NCBI GenBank assembly: GCA_029747585.1
Contig: JAPEVF010000093.1
Span: forward strand, 1 to 64,000
Length of the DNA stretch: 64,000 bases
Direction of reading: 5' to 3'
Origin: Pleurotus djamor
Lineage: Eukaryota; Basidiomycota; Agaricomycetes; Agaricales; Pleurotaceae
The number at the start of each line of letters is the position of its first letter. Position 1 is the stretch's first letter. Under the pieces are notes generated by a model, which saw nothing but the letters and a program-made list of their open reading frames with translations, did not search any database and had not been told where the DNA came from. Below are positions 22,801 to 32,366 of the stretch, piece by piece. The translations under genes and the position numbers were made by a program.

Positions 22801-24173
22801 GTCACTTCCTTATCCTCTCATCCAACGTATCCTCTCGTATAGCCTCTCTTCTAAAAGCCAGGGACAAGCATCTTCGTCATGGTGAGTTGCCATACAAGCA
22901 TTGACTCGGTTCTCTTGCTGACTGCCCATCCCGCCTTATAGTGGCCTTCAAGTTCTTCCGAATATTAGTCAAGCAGAACAATCGCAACATTCACCAGCAT
23001 CTTCTTAAGCAGGATATATTCAAACCCATCCTCGACTTGACCCTTCAAGAATCACGGCGAGATAATTTGCTCAGTTCATCCTGTCATGAACTCTTTGAAA
23101 TAATTCGTCGGGTCTGTGCTTGCATGTCGCCCGAGCCTGCTCGCAGTCACTCATCCTTTTTGTCTCTAGGAGAACATGAAGGAATTGATCCATCATTGCA
23201 TGACCAAGCACGACGATATTGTGCGGAAGTTGGCCGATACCCCGCTTGGTAGTTCCCGCTTCCAGCAATTCATACGTCGCTGGGAAATGAATATTGAGCC
23301 GTTACCCTTACAAGACGACAAGAAACCTGAAATCAAGTACGTCCAAGAACTCGTTGTCTGGAGACCCTGCTTACGAATCCTCCATTTAGACGTCTTGATA
23401 TACGTGGCTGGGGTACCCGAGGAGTCGATGCTGAAGAAGAAGATTACTTCAATACGGACGATGAGTCTGACTTGGCAGCGGGCCCTCTACCGTTCACAGC
23501 GAAATGGGCACGTACAGGTCCTCCTTCTCCAGTTGCTGGTGAGATTCCCTTGAAACGGAAGCGACGGCAAGCAATTGGAGCTGCACCGAAATCCCTCAAA
23601 CCTACAAACCTCACTCCCCTCCGCTCACCACTTGGTCCTCTCGTCGATTACGCCGACGACGACGAGTCCACTCCCTCAGAAGAATCGAAACCCGAGTCTT
23701 CTGCTGGCTCCAATCTCCCTCCTACAAGCCCTATACTCTCTCACCGACAAATCCCCTCACCAACACTCTCCAACCCACCGCCGAAGCGTCCGCCTGCAGA
23801 AGATGAAGACGAGGAAGACAACATCCTTGAATCCTTGGTCAGAGGCAAAGCGCCGCCGCCGCCGAAGACTATATCGATATCCCTTGATTCCATGCGCCCT
23901 AGCGAAAAGCGTCGGCGTGATGATGAGGATGACGATGGTTTGCTCGGCCGTCTATCTAAGATGAAGAAGCAGGATCAGGCGAAAGATGCCCCTTCGTTAG
24001 CCTCCACTGGTCGAACAAAGCCAGGTGACGATCCACCCAAGAAGATCAAACTCAAGTTTGGGCTAGGTTCTGTTGCCGTTGTTCAGTCTCCGTCACCATC
24101 TCCCAATACGCCATCCCCCGATACGCCCTCCGCGCCTCCAGAAGGTGGCGTCAAGGACGGGGATACAGGTTGA
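19863..24173 (+). CDS. psy2: Protein phosphatase 4 regulatory subunit 3 (PP4R3/SMEK/Psy2)
   Basis: Psy2/PP4R3 targets the PP4 phosphatase to substrates in DNA repair and other nuclear processes. After an acidic N-terminal extension of about 120 residues comes the EVH1/PH-like domain (KRVKVYELIGSRWVDQGTAF, then TIRSNDVYQRQQ, WTEPDGVDYALSFQDPEGC). The helical SMEK-1 region follows (SLSRTQHVKERMCEYIQHE, FHEPVSITDQSVLRKIHHTY, SCIIFNQIDIIGHVQQDP, KCLEYFYNGICIQTLARP, HVAFKFFRILVKQ). The disordered tail ends in basic and acidic clusters (SEKRRRDDEDDD, KKIKLKFGLG), which fit nuclear localisation. There are about a dozen exons with short introns. The start was chosen at MNDGEATP; an in-frame ATG at 19749 is possible. 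Its 3' end has been copied to 8830-9747. Confidence 0.93.
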
Positions 24174-24490
24174 TGAGGTTGTGTAGTCGATACGCTTTCT
24201 TAGGTTACATTTGTGCTCTATTTGATTTTCAATAGTGCTCCGGTTGCCATTACTTACTCTGTCGCTTTCGTTTGTTATGTGGCTCTTCATAGATCAAGTT
24301 TTATCCTGTTGTCTTTGTATGGACTAATTTACCATGATGTCTCATATATCGGGTATTTGGAGGACTTTCCGATGGCATTCCTATGGCAAGCTTGCCACTG
24401 GGTAGCCATGGCCGCGCATGTAAATGGCCGCGGAAGACTCACGAACCCCGCTGAAACGGGGGTGCTCAATGCTCTCTTTCCTTGATCGTC

Positions 24491-26152
24491 ATGACTAACG
24501 TCCTGTACAACACTTTTCTCGCTGCGCTCATCTGTTCTCCAACGATAGGATATGTGTGTCGAAATTACTGGTCAAGACAACGTCTATGGAGTATCTTACG
24601 CCCTGCGAGGATTACATTGGCTGATATGCCCTACGACGTAATCTACGCGTTGTCTCTGCATCTGTCTGTCCAGGACTTGTGTAATTTGCGGATGGTAAGT
24701 TTTTTAAGGTTTTCTGCGTTTCAACTGATCAACTGTACAGCTCGTAGACATCCAAAAACCTCGCTCGACATCTGTACGACCGTTCCATCTGGTTAGTTGT
24801 GCTTCGCGACATCCTTGAAATACGGCCTATTCCAAGGCTCAAGTATGCATTAGAGGATCTCTCTCTTGAGGGCTGCATACAGGCCGCGACTCGCATTGCA
24901 TGGTTGAATAACAAATTTCGCGCGTCGAATCTATCTCTTTTCACCCACAAAACCTTCAATTCAAATGATGCGAAACCTGTCCTTCTTTCTGGAGGGCAAT
25001 ACTTTGTGGCCTTGCAAGACCGCGAACACGCGTTAGCCATCTACGGCTGGGACGATGATGTTGACACGTCGCATCGGACGCACGAATTGCTCGTTCCTCG
25101 ATCACGTCTTCCAATCTCTCACTGGAAATGCTTTCCAGTATCCGCGGACGAAGTTGTGGTTGCTGTCTGTTCACACAAGAAAGCGGAGGATGCGCTTGGG
25201 AACAGGTAATTCTTCTGCGCCCTGCAGAACATTCTAAATAACAATCTCTCCGTCACCTAGATACACCACTCATGTACGTATCTATCAAACCAATCCTGCC
25301 ACAGGGTCATTCGCACAGCTCGACCACTTCATACTGTCCTTTCGGGTGATATTCGTCTCCCTCACGGACCAGTATATTGCTATTCAAGGAGGAGACTTGG
25401 GAGCAAACTACGTTCGTTTTTATCAAGAGCGTTTGCACACACCGCTGATGACTTACCCTATTCTGGATCATGTGCGTACGGATGACCTCCCTACGCCCTC
25501 TCCCTCCTGATATATATCCGGCAGCCCCTCTCAACTGTCAGAGGTTCTCTCGCAGTTGTCGGTAGGAGTCACCTCCTTGTCGCACAGTATGAGGCACTTC
25601 GCGTATTCCAATTACCAACGTTACAGCCAATTGCGCGCTTGCGAGTATCCCAAGTTGACANCCCCCCTCCAGACCCTGTGGGAGGCTCGCCATCAGCTTG
25701 CTACGTTCAAATATCCTCACATCCATCCACTGTCTCCTAATCAATATCGAATATGGTTGGGTGACTCGGTATGCACGCTATCGATCGATCCTTCTGCGGT
25801 CGCCTCGCCTAAATGCTCTCTGGAGCAACTCGAAGTCTGGTCAAGAACACAACGAGAGAAAGTGTCGACCCATGACTGCATCTCTTCCAGTCCCTTCATT
25901 GGTATGCGAGCAAAGTTTGCTCTTCAATCACAAGGGTTCGGCTTTTTATTCTCCTCCGATCTTCCTTCGAGAGGACATGTACGCTTGCGTTCCGATCGCA
26001 TAGAGCTGCTGTCATTGGTTGAGTTTCCTCTTCCCGACCTTGGAGACGAGTTTGTCACACACATATCTTATGATGAAGAGACAGGACGGTGTATTATGGA
26101 ATACCAGGATTGCCAATACTCAGGGCAGCGCATCGTACTATCACAGCTATAA
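24491..26152 (+). CDS. F-box protein, copy B
   Basis: This is a full-length paralogue of copy A with exons 24491-24694, 24748-25205, 25261-25471 and 25525-26152. The spliced length is 1501 nt, or exactly the 1500 nt of copy A if the N at 25661 is dropped; dropping it also restores the frame in exon 4 (ARLRVSQVD then TLWEARHQLATF). Exon 1 is almost identical to copy A (ADMPYDVIYALSLHLS) while exons 2-4 have diverged strongly. That is consistent with conservation of the Skp1-binding part and fast change in the target-binding part, or with gene conversion of exon 1. It starts about 320 bp after the PP4R3 stop. Function is unknown beyond the F-box inference. Confidence 0.8.
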
Positions 26153-26467
26153 ATCCTTTGCCGTAAACTCCTCTATACCAGACTTAGGAACATGTCTCCA
26201 AACGCCGCTCTTCTCAGACTCCGAGGGAGTATCCCAAATTTGAAGGTTGATCAGTAAGTCCATATCATAGGTTCCAGTGTTGCCTGAACGACTGACCCAT
26301 GCATCCAAGGCGGCCAGGACAACCTCCCCTTTGTGCTCGTTCGGTTTTAAACAGTTTGAGAGGTATTACTTCTTTTTGCCTTTGTTGTACAGGCCAAATT
26401 TCCAACTTCGCCCGTCGGTCATCGTGAACTTCTGCAGATCATTCCTGGTGGTCAGAGTCTCGGTCAT
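26147..26467 (-). pseudogene. Unrecognised protein relic with one in-frame stop
   Basis: Read from an ATG at 26467, this encodes MTETLTTRNDLQKFTMTDGR then SWKFGLYNKGKKK, a TAA, and 72 further codons (including LKPNEHKGEVVLAALDAW and LQIWDTPSESEKSGVWRH) to a stop at 26147. It overlaps the last codons of F-box copy B on the other strand. The open length, composition and similarity to 26797-27069 suggest a decayed gene rather than chance. No family is recognised. Confidence 0.45.
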
Positions 26468-26518
26468 CATGTCACATCAACGTTCAACTCCAACGCTCGA
26501 CCATCTCAAAATTGTTTG

Positions 26519-26806
26519 CACTTCTTTCGGTCATCTCTCTGGTATACGTACAAGTCTCAGCCTCCACCCATCAGCCAGTGCATTCATATTCTTGTCCAAG
26601 CATCACTCAAGGGTTCGCCTACGGTTAGGTGTTGACGTTGAATGTGCCGATGTTTCTTGGATGTTTCTTCCATAGAGCTTTCTCTCCCTGATCTGAGGAA
26701 CGAGTTCATCAAGTCTATCTCATACGATGAGGAGTCTGGGCGATGTATATTCGAATACCAAGTGATACGGGAAGCCTCGTGGCGGACATTGTTGACCTAC
26801 TTGTGA
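26519..26806 (+). pseudogene. F-box gene C-terminal relic (copy D)
   Basis: This matches the last third of exon 4 of copies A and B: TSFGHLSGIR, then after a frame break LSLPDLRNEF, SYDEESGRCIFEYQ and LLTYL before the stop at 26804. No exons 1-3 are found upstream. It is closer to copy A (TSFGHLSGLR, SYDEESGRCIFEYQ) than to its neighbour copy B, so it is not a simple tandem duplicate of B. Confidence 0.8.
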
Positions 26807-27069
26807 TATACCTTGCAATTTCCTCGCGCGTAAGTATGACCAGAGGTCACTTTCCAGAGCCTCCATGTGGGAGATTCCCAAACCTTGATCTCGAATATAC
26901 GGAATGTCCACATATTTCGCTCATCAGCCAAGATGAATTTCTGGGAAACGCTGGCAAATTTTAAGCAACAGTTGGGTTGAATAGCGTTCGGACCGCAAAC
27001 CAAGTTGCCCAATGGTCTCTTTGGCACTTTCTGTTCATCCAACAGCCTCGCCTTTGTGCCGCGCTGCAA
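26797..27069 (-). pseudogene. Second relic of the family at 26147-26467
   Basis: A minus-strand open stretch contains SQKFILADERNMWTFRIFE and KVWESPTWRLWKV. It lines up loosely with LQKFTMTDGRSWKFGLY and QIWDTPSESEKSGVWRHV of the relic nearby. No start, splice pattern or family is clear; it is best treated as a degenerate copy of an unknown gene. Confidence 0.3.
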
Positions 27070-27518
27070 AGGATTGACCAGGTGGCTTGATTATTATCAA
27101 CCCCAGAGACATTCATCGCACTCGTGGCTTTCTAGCTTCGTGCGTCACGTTCGCAGAGCACTAAGCTTATCTGTGGACGATTTAAGGGTTCCACGACCGT
27201 CTCCATTTGTCAGGATAATCGGCCAGGTTACTTAAACGCAACAGATATGATGGTGAACATCGATAGTAGTGCTCGCGGAAATCGACTTTCTGGACGAGAC
27301 GCGGGATCGGAGTCATGGGAGAGTCTCAAGTGCCGCAATACAATTGAAGATGTAGAAGTCACCAATCGAAACCATCCACGATTTGTCTCATCGAACGGGG
27401 GAACTCGCCATATGATGATGCCGTAGTAGGATCATATCTATTGCCAATGTACTGCACACAAAAAACACTATTCAACATATGGAGGAAGGATGCACTCAGT
27501 CCAAATGCATCCAGGACG

Positions 27519-28252
27519 CTACTTGCAGTTAGTAACCACAGAGTTTCCAGCCTCTGCAGCCAACGCGATGGTCTTCAAAGCGAGAGCAACATTGGGATCA
27601 GTCGCATCGCGTCTGAAAGAAGAATTAGTTTGTATCCGTATGAAATCAGACTAATTGACTTACCCTTTGATGCCTGAAAGAGCCTCTTGTACGACCAATC
27701 CACCATTACCAACTTGGTCACGAGCAGTAGCTGAAGCTGGTTGGGCGTCCAAAACCTCTTTGGCGATAGTTCTGATGCCGGTGAAAATTTCAGCAAATCC
27801 TTTTTGAGCCATCGCGACGGCCCTACGAGTGGCAGGGTTCCTGGGTAGCAAGTAAAGATCATCATTAGGATGTGGGAGCCAATATACACGGAGCAGAGAT
27901 GCAAGTACCTTGAGTTGATCTTACTCGTCGCGTCTTGGGAGACTATAAGGTCGACAAGGATATCCAGTCGTGCTTGAGTGCACGCCTCGCTAGGAGGTAG
28001 CGCAACTGGTCCCCCAATGGGAGCTGCAGATGCAGAAACAGGCAACGGATTAGCCACCGGGGCAACGAACGAGATGGGGCTGGCGATCACGGATGCAGTC
28101 GCAGCGGCGGGCATTGTGACTGAGTGTCATGTTAGCTGGCTGATATTCCAGAGTGAGGGTACCAGCGACCTACCTGAACTAGTTTGGGCAGTGACGCCAG
28201 CCAGAACCAAGGATGCAAAGACAAACGCAGTAGTCTTGATAGTGCTGAACAT
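27519..28252 (-). CDS. Small secreted protein
   Basis: The start MFSTIKTTAFVFASLVLAG with cleavage near TAQ is a clear signal peptide. Splicing joins TSSVTMPAAATASVI (Ala/Pro/Val-rich linker) to EACTQARLDILVDLIVS, then NPATRRAVAMAQKGFAEIF and GNGGLVVQEALSGIKGR, ending EAGNSVVTNCK. Three introns of about 50-70 nt have consistent phases. The mature part is helical with two cysteines that could pair. It recalls hydrophobic-surface-binding or other cell-surface proteins in outline only; I do not assign a family. Secretion to wall or medium is inferred from the signal peptide and the absence of a membrane segment. Confidence 0.78.
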
Positions 28253-29770
28253 GGCGAAGAGTAGAATCAACCAGTTGACTTCTAATGTCCTAACGAATGG
28301 GTTTTTGATGAAGAAGAAGATACATTCTTGGTGATTTGGGAGTCAAACTTATATATGCTGCCCGAAGGCGAGGAAGATAATTGATATAGGTAGATGAACC
28401 GGATATCGCTGGGATAAAAATAACGAATCCGTGCGCAGTGACAGGCGAACGCACAGGTAGGAGCGGGAGGTCGACGATCAAGAGTGTAAGAGACCGCAGT
28501 CTTCAGGAGGAGGTATCGGGATGGGCGTATGTCAAAGTCGAGTCGGCCGCACTAGACGTCGCTGACGCTGATGGTGACCTAAAGGAACTAGAGTATATTT
28601 GCCCAAGGATAGTAGGGAGCCAACAGTGCTACCTCGTATCGGAGCAGATCCTCAACCACAAGAATAGAACGGTCGAGCACAAGAAACTGGAGGATGTCCA
28701 TCGTCTGGCCCGACCTCCAGACTGCTGGTGTTGTAAAAAAAAAAAGGAAAGTGATGGGGTTTTCGCGCAGCAAGATACCAACGCAACCGCCATTCACTTT
28801 CAAATTAGTTGTTCGCGACCGACTTGACAGCGGGCGCACAAATCAGCTGCGGGGGTTCAGCAGGAACACAGCACGCTTAAATCTGAGCACATACGACTGA
28901 TGCTGTGATTTTATCTGTGTATCCCAAGCGCACAAGAAAACTCTTACTGATCCTTAGGTTTTCATGAGTAAACCATACTGTTAGTATTAAGGGAATATGC
29001 GAACTGACTTGTCAGTACCGCTTGTACTTGGCCATCTCTTCTTCGTTGCATTCTTCCCAACCCATTCACATTGCTGAACCAGAGTCCGAGTGTACTGCGT
29101 TAAAGGATGCAAGGCGTGAGATGATTCAGTCACGGTGCAAGATTGGCGACGAATCCACGAGCACGCTTCTCATTCCAGCTGGTCATACGCCTGTCGACTA
29201 GGCCGGTAGCTGTCCTTTATATGAGGTTGACGAAATAGGAACCGTACGTACAAGGAGACAGAGCAGATACGACTGACATTGCGGCTTTTTCTGTACTTCA
29301 AAACACACAACAAGAAAGAGGAACGCAGTTACTGTTGGCTGCCTTTTGGAGGTATTGGGCTATGCAGAGAACCTCAGTAATCCAAACTTTCGAAGTCAAT
29401 GCTACGAGTCAACTTACTTACAAGTTACCAGTGGGTACATCGATCTCATCTTTGACTGCAGATACCGCGATTCCGTGCAAAGAGCGAGATGGCATGGCGA
29501 CGTTCTCGTGACAAATATTGGCAGGATTCAACGCAGTCCATGGCGCACCTCAAGCTCAAGTGCGAAGCCCCATGAAGAAGATGGAGTCAAGATCAAGATG
29601 TGTCAACTTTGCAGAAGCCATCTCCAACTTCTTTGTCGCTGCTCAAGCCGACGATTTCGTATTGAGTTTTTGCATTTGATGGGAATGAGCGAACGGTGAC
29701 TTCGAAGTATGAAAAATCGTTTGTGCTTTGTTTTCTGGATGACGACACGGATCTGTAAGTACGCATACAT
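28253..29770. other. Intergenic, 1.5 kb
   Basis: This separates the divergent side of the secreted-protein gene from the TRM10 stop. A plus-strand stretch at 28438-28827 (129 codons) has no motif. A minus-strand stretch downstream of TRM10 (29593-29700) reads FSYFEVTVRSFPSNA and QYEIVGLSSD, which is beta-like but too short to assign. A poly(A) run lies near 28736-28745. No gene is called. Confidence 0.4.
28736..28745 (+). repeat. Poly(A) run of 10
   Basis: A short A run with no retroelement open frame beside it. It is recorded only because it lies in otherwise unexplained sequence. Confidence 0.5.
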
Positions 29771-30865
29771 TCACAACGCATCGGAGTCGGCGAGTTCCAC
29801 AGGAGGCGCCGTTGGCTCGGCATTCCGAGCAGCAGCGGCATCGACCGTCTCTTCCAAGACGTCTTGCGCGACATTCTGCTCTTGTTCCCGCACATCCACC
29901 TCGTCTGCCTCGTCGCCCCCAGCAGGGTCACCTTTATCCTGCTCTTCGACACCCCGGAACTTGCGTTTTGGAACGACAGCATAAAGTGCTTGCTCCCAGT
30001 CTCTTGTTTCGACCCATTTCACGAGGATCTCCAGGACCTGGTTTACAGTAAGAACTTTACGCGTGGGCATTTGCGCGAGATATCTGCCGATGGGAAGCCG
30101 AGCCGAGCGAATGCCAGATTCGTTTGCTTTATCCAAGCATAGATTCTATGACAGCAAGACAACCGTGGTGAGAGGAGAGAGGGCAACGTGGATCAAGATA
30201 AACGGAGTACTTTGTAGCGATTGTGGTCGCATATACCGCCAATGATGTACGTTTCGTCTTGCTTAAGCTCGGTCAACTCATAGTCTGAATCTGCCGTAAG
30301 GTATACGACGGAATCTTGCTTGGCTAGGTCGTCGTTCCAAAGCTTCTCGTAACCTTCTTGCCACCACAGAGTATGTGACCATCGTTTGTAGCCCGCGTCG
30401 CTCAGGCCTTCAAGACGTGTATGTGTACGGCCATCCAGAGAAGTAAAAACAAGGTCGAAGGGGAACATTGCCTGTCGATTCGCACTATAAGTATAAGCTA
30501 GCTGGGAAGTCAGCGACACAATTTCCTACGAGTGTGTGAGTTGGGGTTGATTAACTTCGATGGCGGCCGTGACTCACCTTGTCGTTCATCTTGTCATCAA
30601 ACCCCAGATCAATGACGACCCTTCCCTTGAAATCTGGGGCGACTCGAGGTTTCTTTACGACTCTCGTGTCCTTTTCAGCGTCGTCGTCGCCATCGAGCTC
30701 GGCGGCGGCCCGCTTTTGGCGTTTCTTCTCCTTGCGCGCCTCCTTTTCCTTTGCGCGCCGCTCTAGCTTGAATGCAGCGTAGCGTTCCGCCTTTGCGAGC
30801 TTTTTCTGGGCATTTTTTGACAGAGGAGCTGGTGCTGGATCAGCATCTTGCTCCTGCGAGGCCAT
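29771..30865 (-). CDS. TRM10: tRNA (guanine(9)-N1)-methyltransferase Trm10
   Basis: Trm10 methylates N1 of G9 in tRNA using SAM and has a SPOUT-fold catalytic domain. The N-terminus is lysine-rich and helical (KNAQKKLAKAERYAAF, then KEKEARKEKKRQKR), as in the family. The core then shows VVIDLGFDDKMNDK joined by an intron to EIVSLTSQLAYTYSANR, PFDLVFTSLDGR, YLTADSDYELTEL, YIIGGICDHNRYK, RSARLPIGRYL, LTVNQVLEILVKW and RDWEQALYAVVPKRK, all Trm10 hallmarks. The C-terminus is an acidic tail. The start ATG at 30865 is 156 bp from the divergent thioesterase start. Confidence 0.93.
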
Positions 30866-31021
30866 AATCTATTGGCGCCGGAAAGGGGGGGAGGGGAGGA
30901 TATACGGAAAAAGCCGAGACGCAACAACCACTCATTCCCTGTGTCTGTGTGTGAGACTCCTTAGGCCTCTTTTTCCACTTTCCCCCTTATCGCTTCTCCT
31001 CCTCGTCCCCCATTGTCGACC
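30866..31021. promoter_or_regulatory. Divergent promoter TRM10 / acyl-protein thioesterase
   Basis: These 156 bp between the two start codons are rich in C and T toward the thioesterase side, a common pattern in fungal promoters. No TATA box is evident. Confidence 0.5.
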
Positions 31022-32366
31022 ATGCCCCCGTCCTCCTCGTCCTCGTCGCCGCCCAGCCAGGAGCCCCTCAAGTTCATCCAGCTCCCCCCCAAGACAAAGC
31101 ACTCTGCGACCGTCTTTTTCATCCATGTATGTCGCACCCCAGCTTCTTCCACAATCCATCATCTTCCCCATCATCTTCCTCCCAGCCTTCGTTCTTCTTG
31201 CCCCTCCCCCCAGAGATCGAAATACTCATCATTGAAACTGCTTTCAGGGCCTAGGAGATACCGGTCATGGCTGGAAACCAGTCGCAGATATGTTCCGCCA
31301 AGACCCTGCGTTGAATCATGTCAAGTGGATTCTCCCTCACTCGTGAGTGTCGCGTTCCATCTGGGACCTTTCTCTATCTCTGTGGCATCTCCTCGACGCG
31401 GGGGACGTCGGCAAAAGCTCTCGCTAACCACTCTTTTTGTTCCTGACTTGTGTGTGTGTCCTGGCGCTTACGCTCATTCCCTAATTCGACTTGGTCCTAT
31501 CTGTCTCCCTCCACCCAATCAACACATGTTCTCCAATGAAATCTCAATAGCCCCGTTCGCTCAGTCCAAGCCAACTTGGGAATGGAAATGCCGTCCTGGT
31601 GAGTTTCGTCCAAAACCCATTCTTGACAACCGCGGCGCAGCTGCATTTCCCCCTTTGCCTTTGTCGCTTAACGCACTTTCGCTAGGTTTGATATCTATTC
31701 GTTCGGATTCAACACGGATGAAGACGAAGTCGGCATGATCCAGTCGGCCCGCTCGATAAATCAACTTATTATGAATGAAATCGAATCTGGGATGGATCCC
31801 AGCCGGATAGTCTTGGGTGGATTCAGCCAGGGTGCCACGATGTCGCTGCTGACAGGTCTTACGGGCAACGTTCAACTTGGTGGAATTGTGGTCCTTAGCG
31901 GCTGGTTGGCGTTAAAGAACAAATTCAAAGAGGCAAGTCACCCTTCCCCTTTCACCGTTTACACCATTCGCTTGCGTTAGTTTACCTTGCTTCTCCCCGG
32001 TGATCCGATTTTCCTCTTCATCTTACTTATTCCCATACCCTCCTTATCCACATCCATATCTCCATCGTAATCGGGCGTTGCTCACTAAAACCTCATTGCA
32101 TCTAGATGGCTTCATCGAACGCCTCATCGATACCGGTCTTCTGGGGTCAAGGTACCCAAGATCCTCTGGTCAAATCGACGTTTGGACGCGAATCGGCGGA
32201 TTTCCTCGTCACCGAACTCGGCATGCCCGTTGGCAAGCCCAACGAATGCAGAGGATTGTCGTTTATCACCTACGACGGGTTGGGCCATGCAACGAATCAA
32301 ACGGAACTTGCAGATATGTGCAATTGGATGAAGAAAGCCATACCGGGGGACAAAGCGAGGAAATGA
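31022..32366 (+). CDS. Acyl-protein thioesterase / lysophospholipase (APT1-like)
   Basis: This alpha/beta hydrolase is expected to remove palmitate from proteins in the cytosol. The exons encode TVFFIH joined to GLGDTGHGWKPVADMF, KWILPHS, PVRSVQANLGMEMPSW, FDIYSFGFNTDEDEVGM, the nucleophile elbow GGFSQGATMSLLTGL, LSGWLALKN, then PVFWGQGTQDPLV and DGLGHATNQTELADMCNWM. Ser in GFSQG, Asp in GTQDPLV and His in GLGHAT form the family's catalytic triad. The N-terminus carries a short Ser/Pro-rich extension. The start at 31022 is the first in-frame ATG. At least four short introns are present; the total is about the family's usual 230-240 residues. Confidence 0.92.

Noticed and set aside
29593..29700. 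Minus-strand FSYFEVTVRSF segment as a SPRY-like domain
   Set aside because: It is only about 35 codons, ends in a stop and has no other domain pieces on either side.
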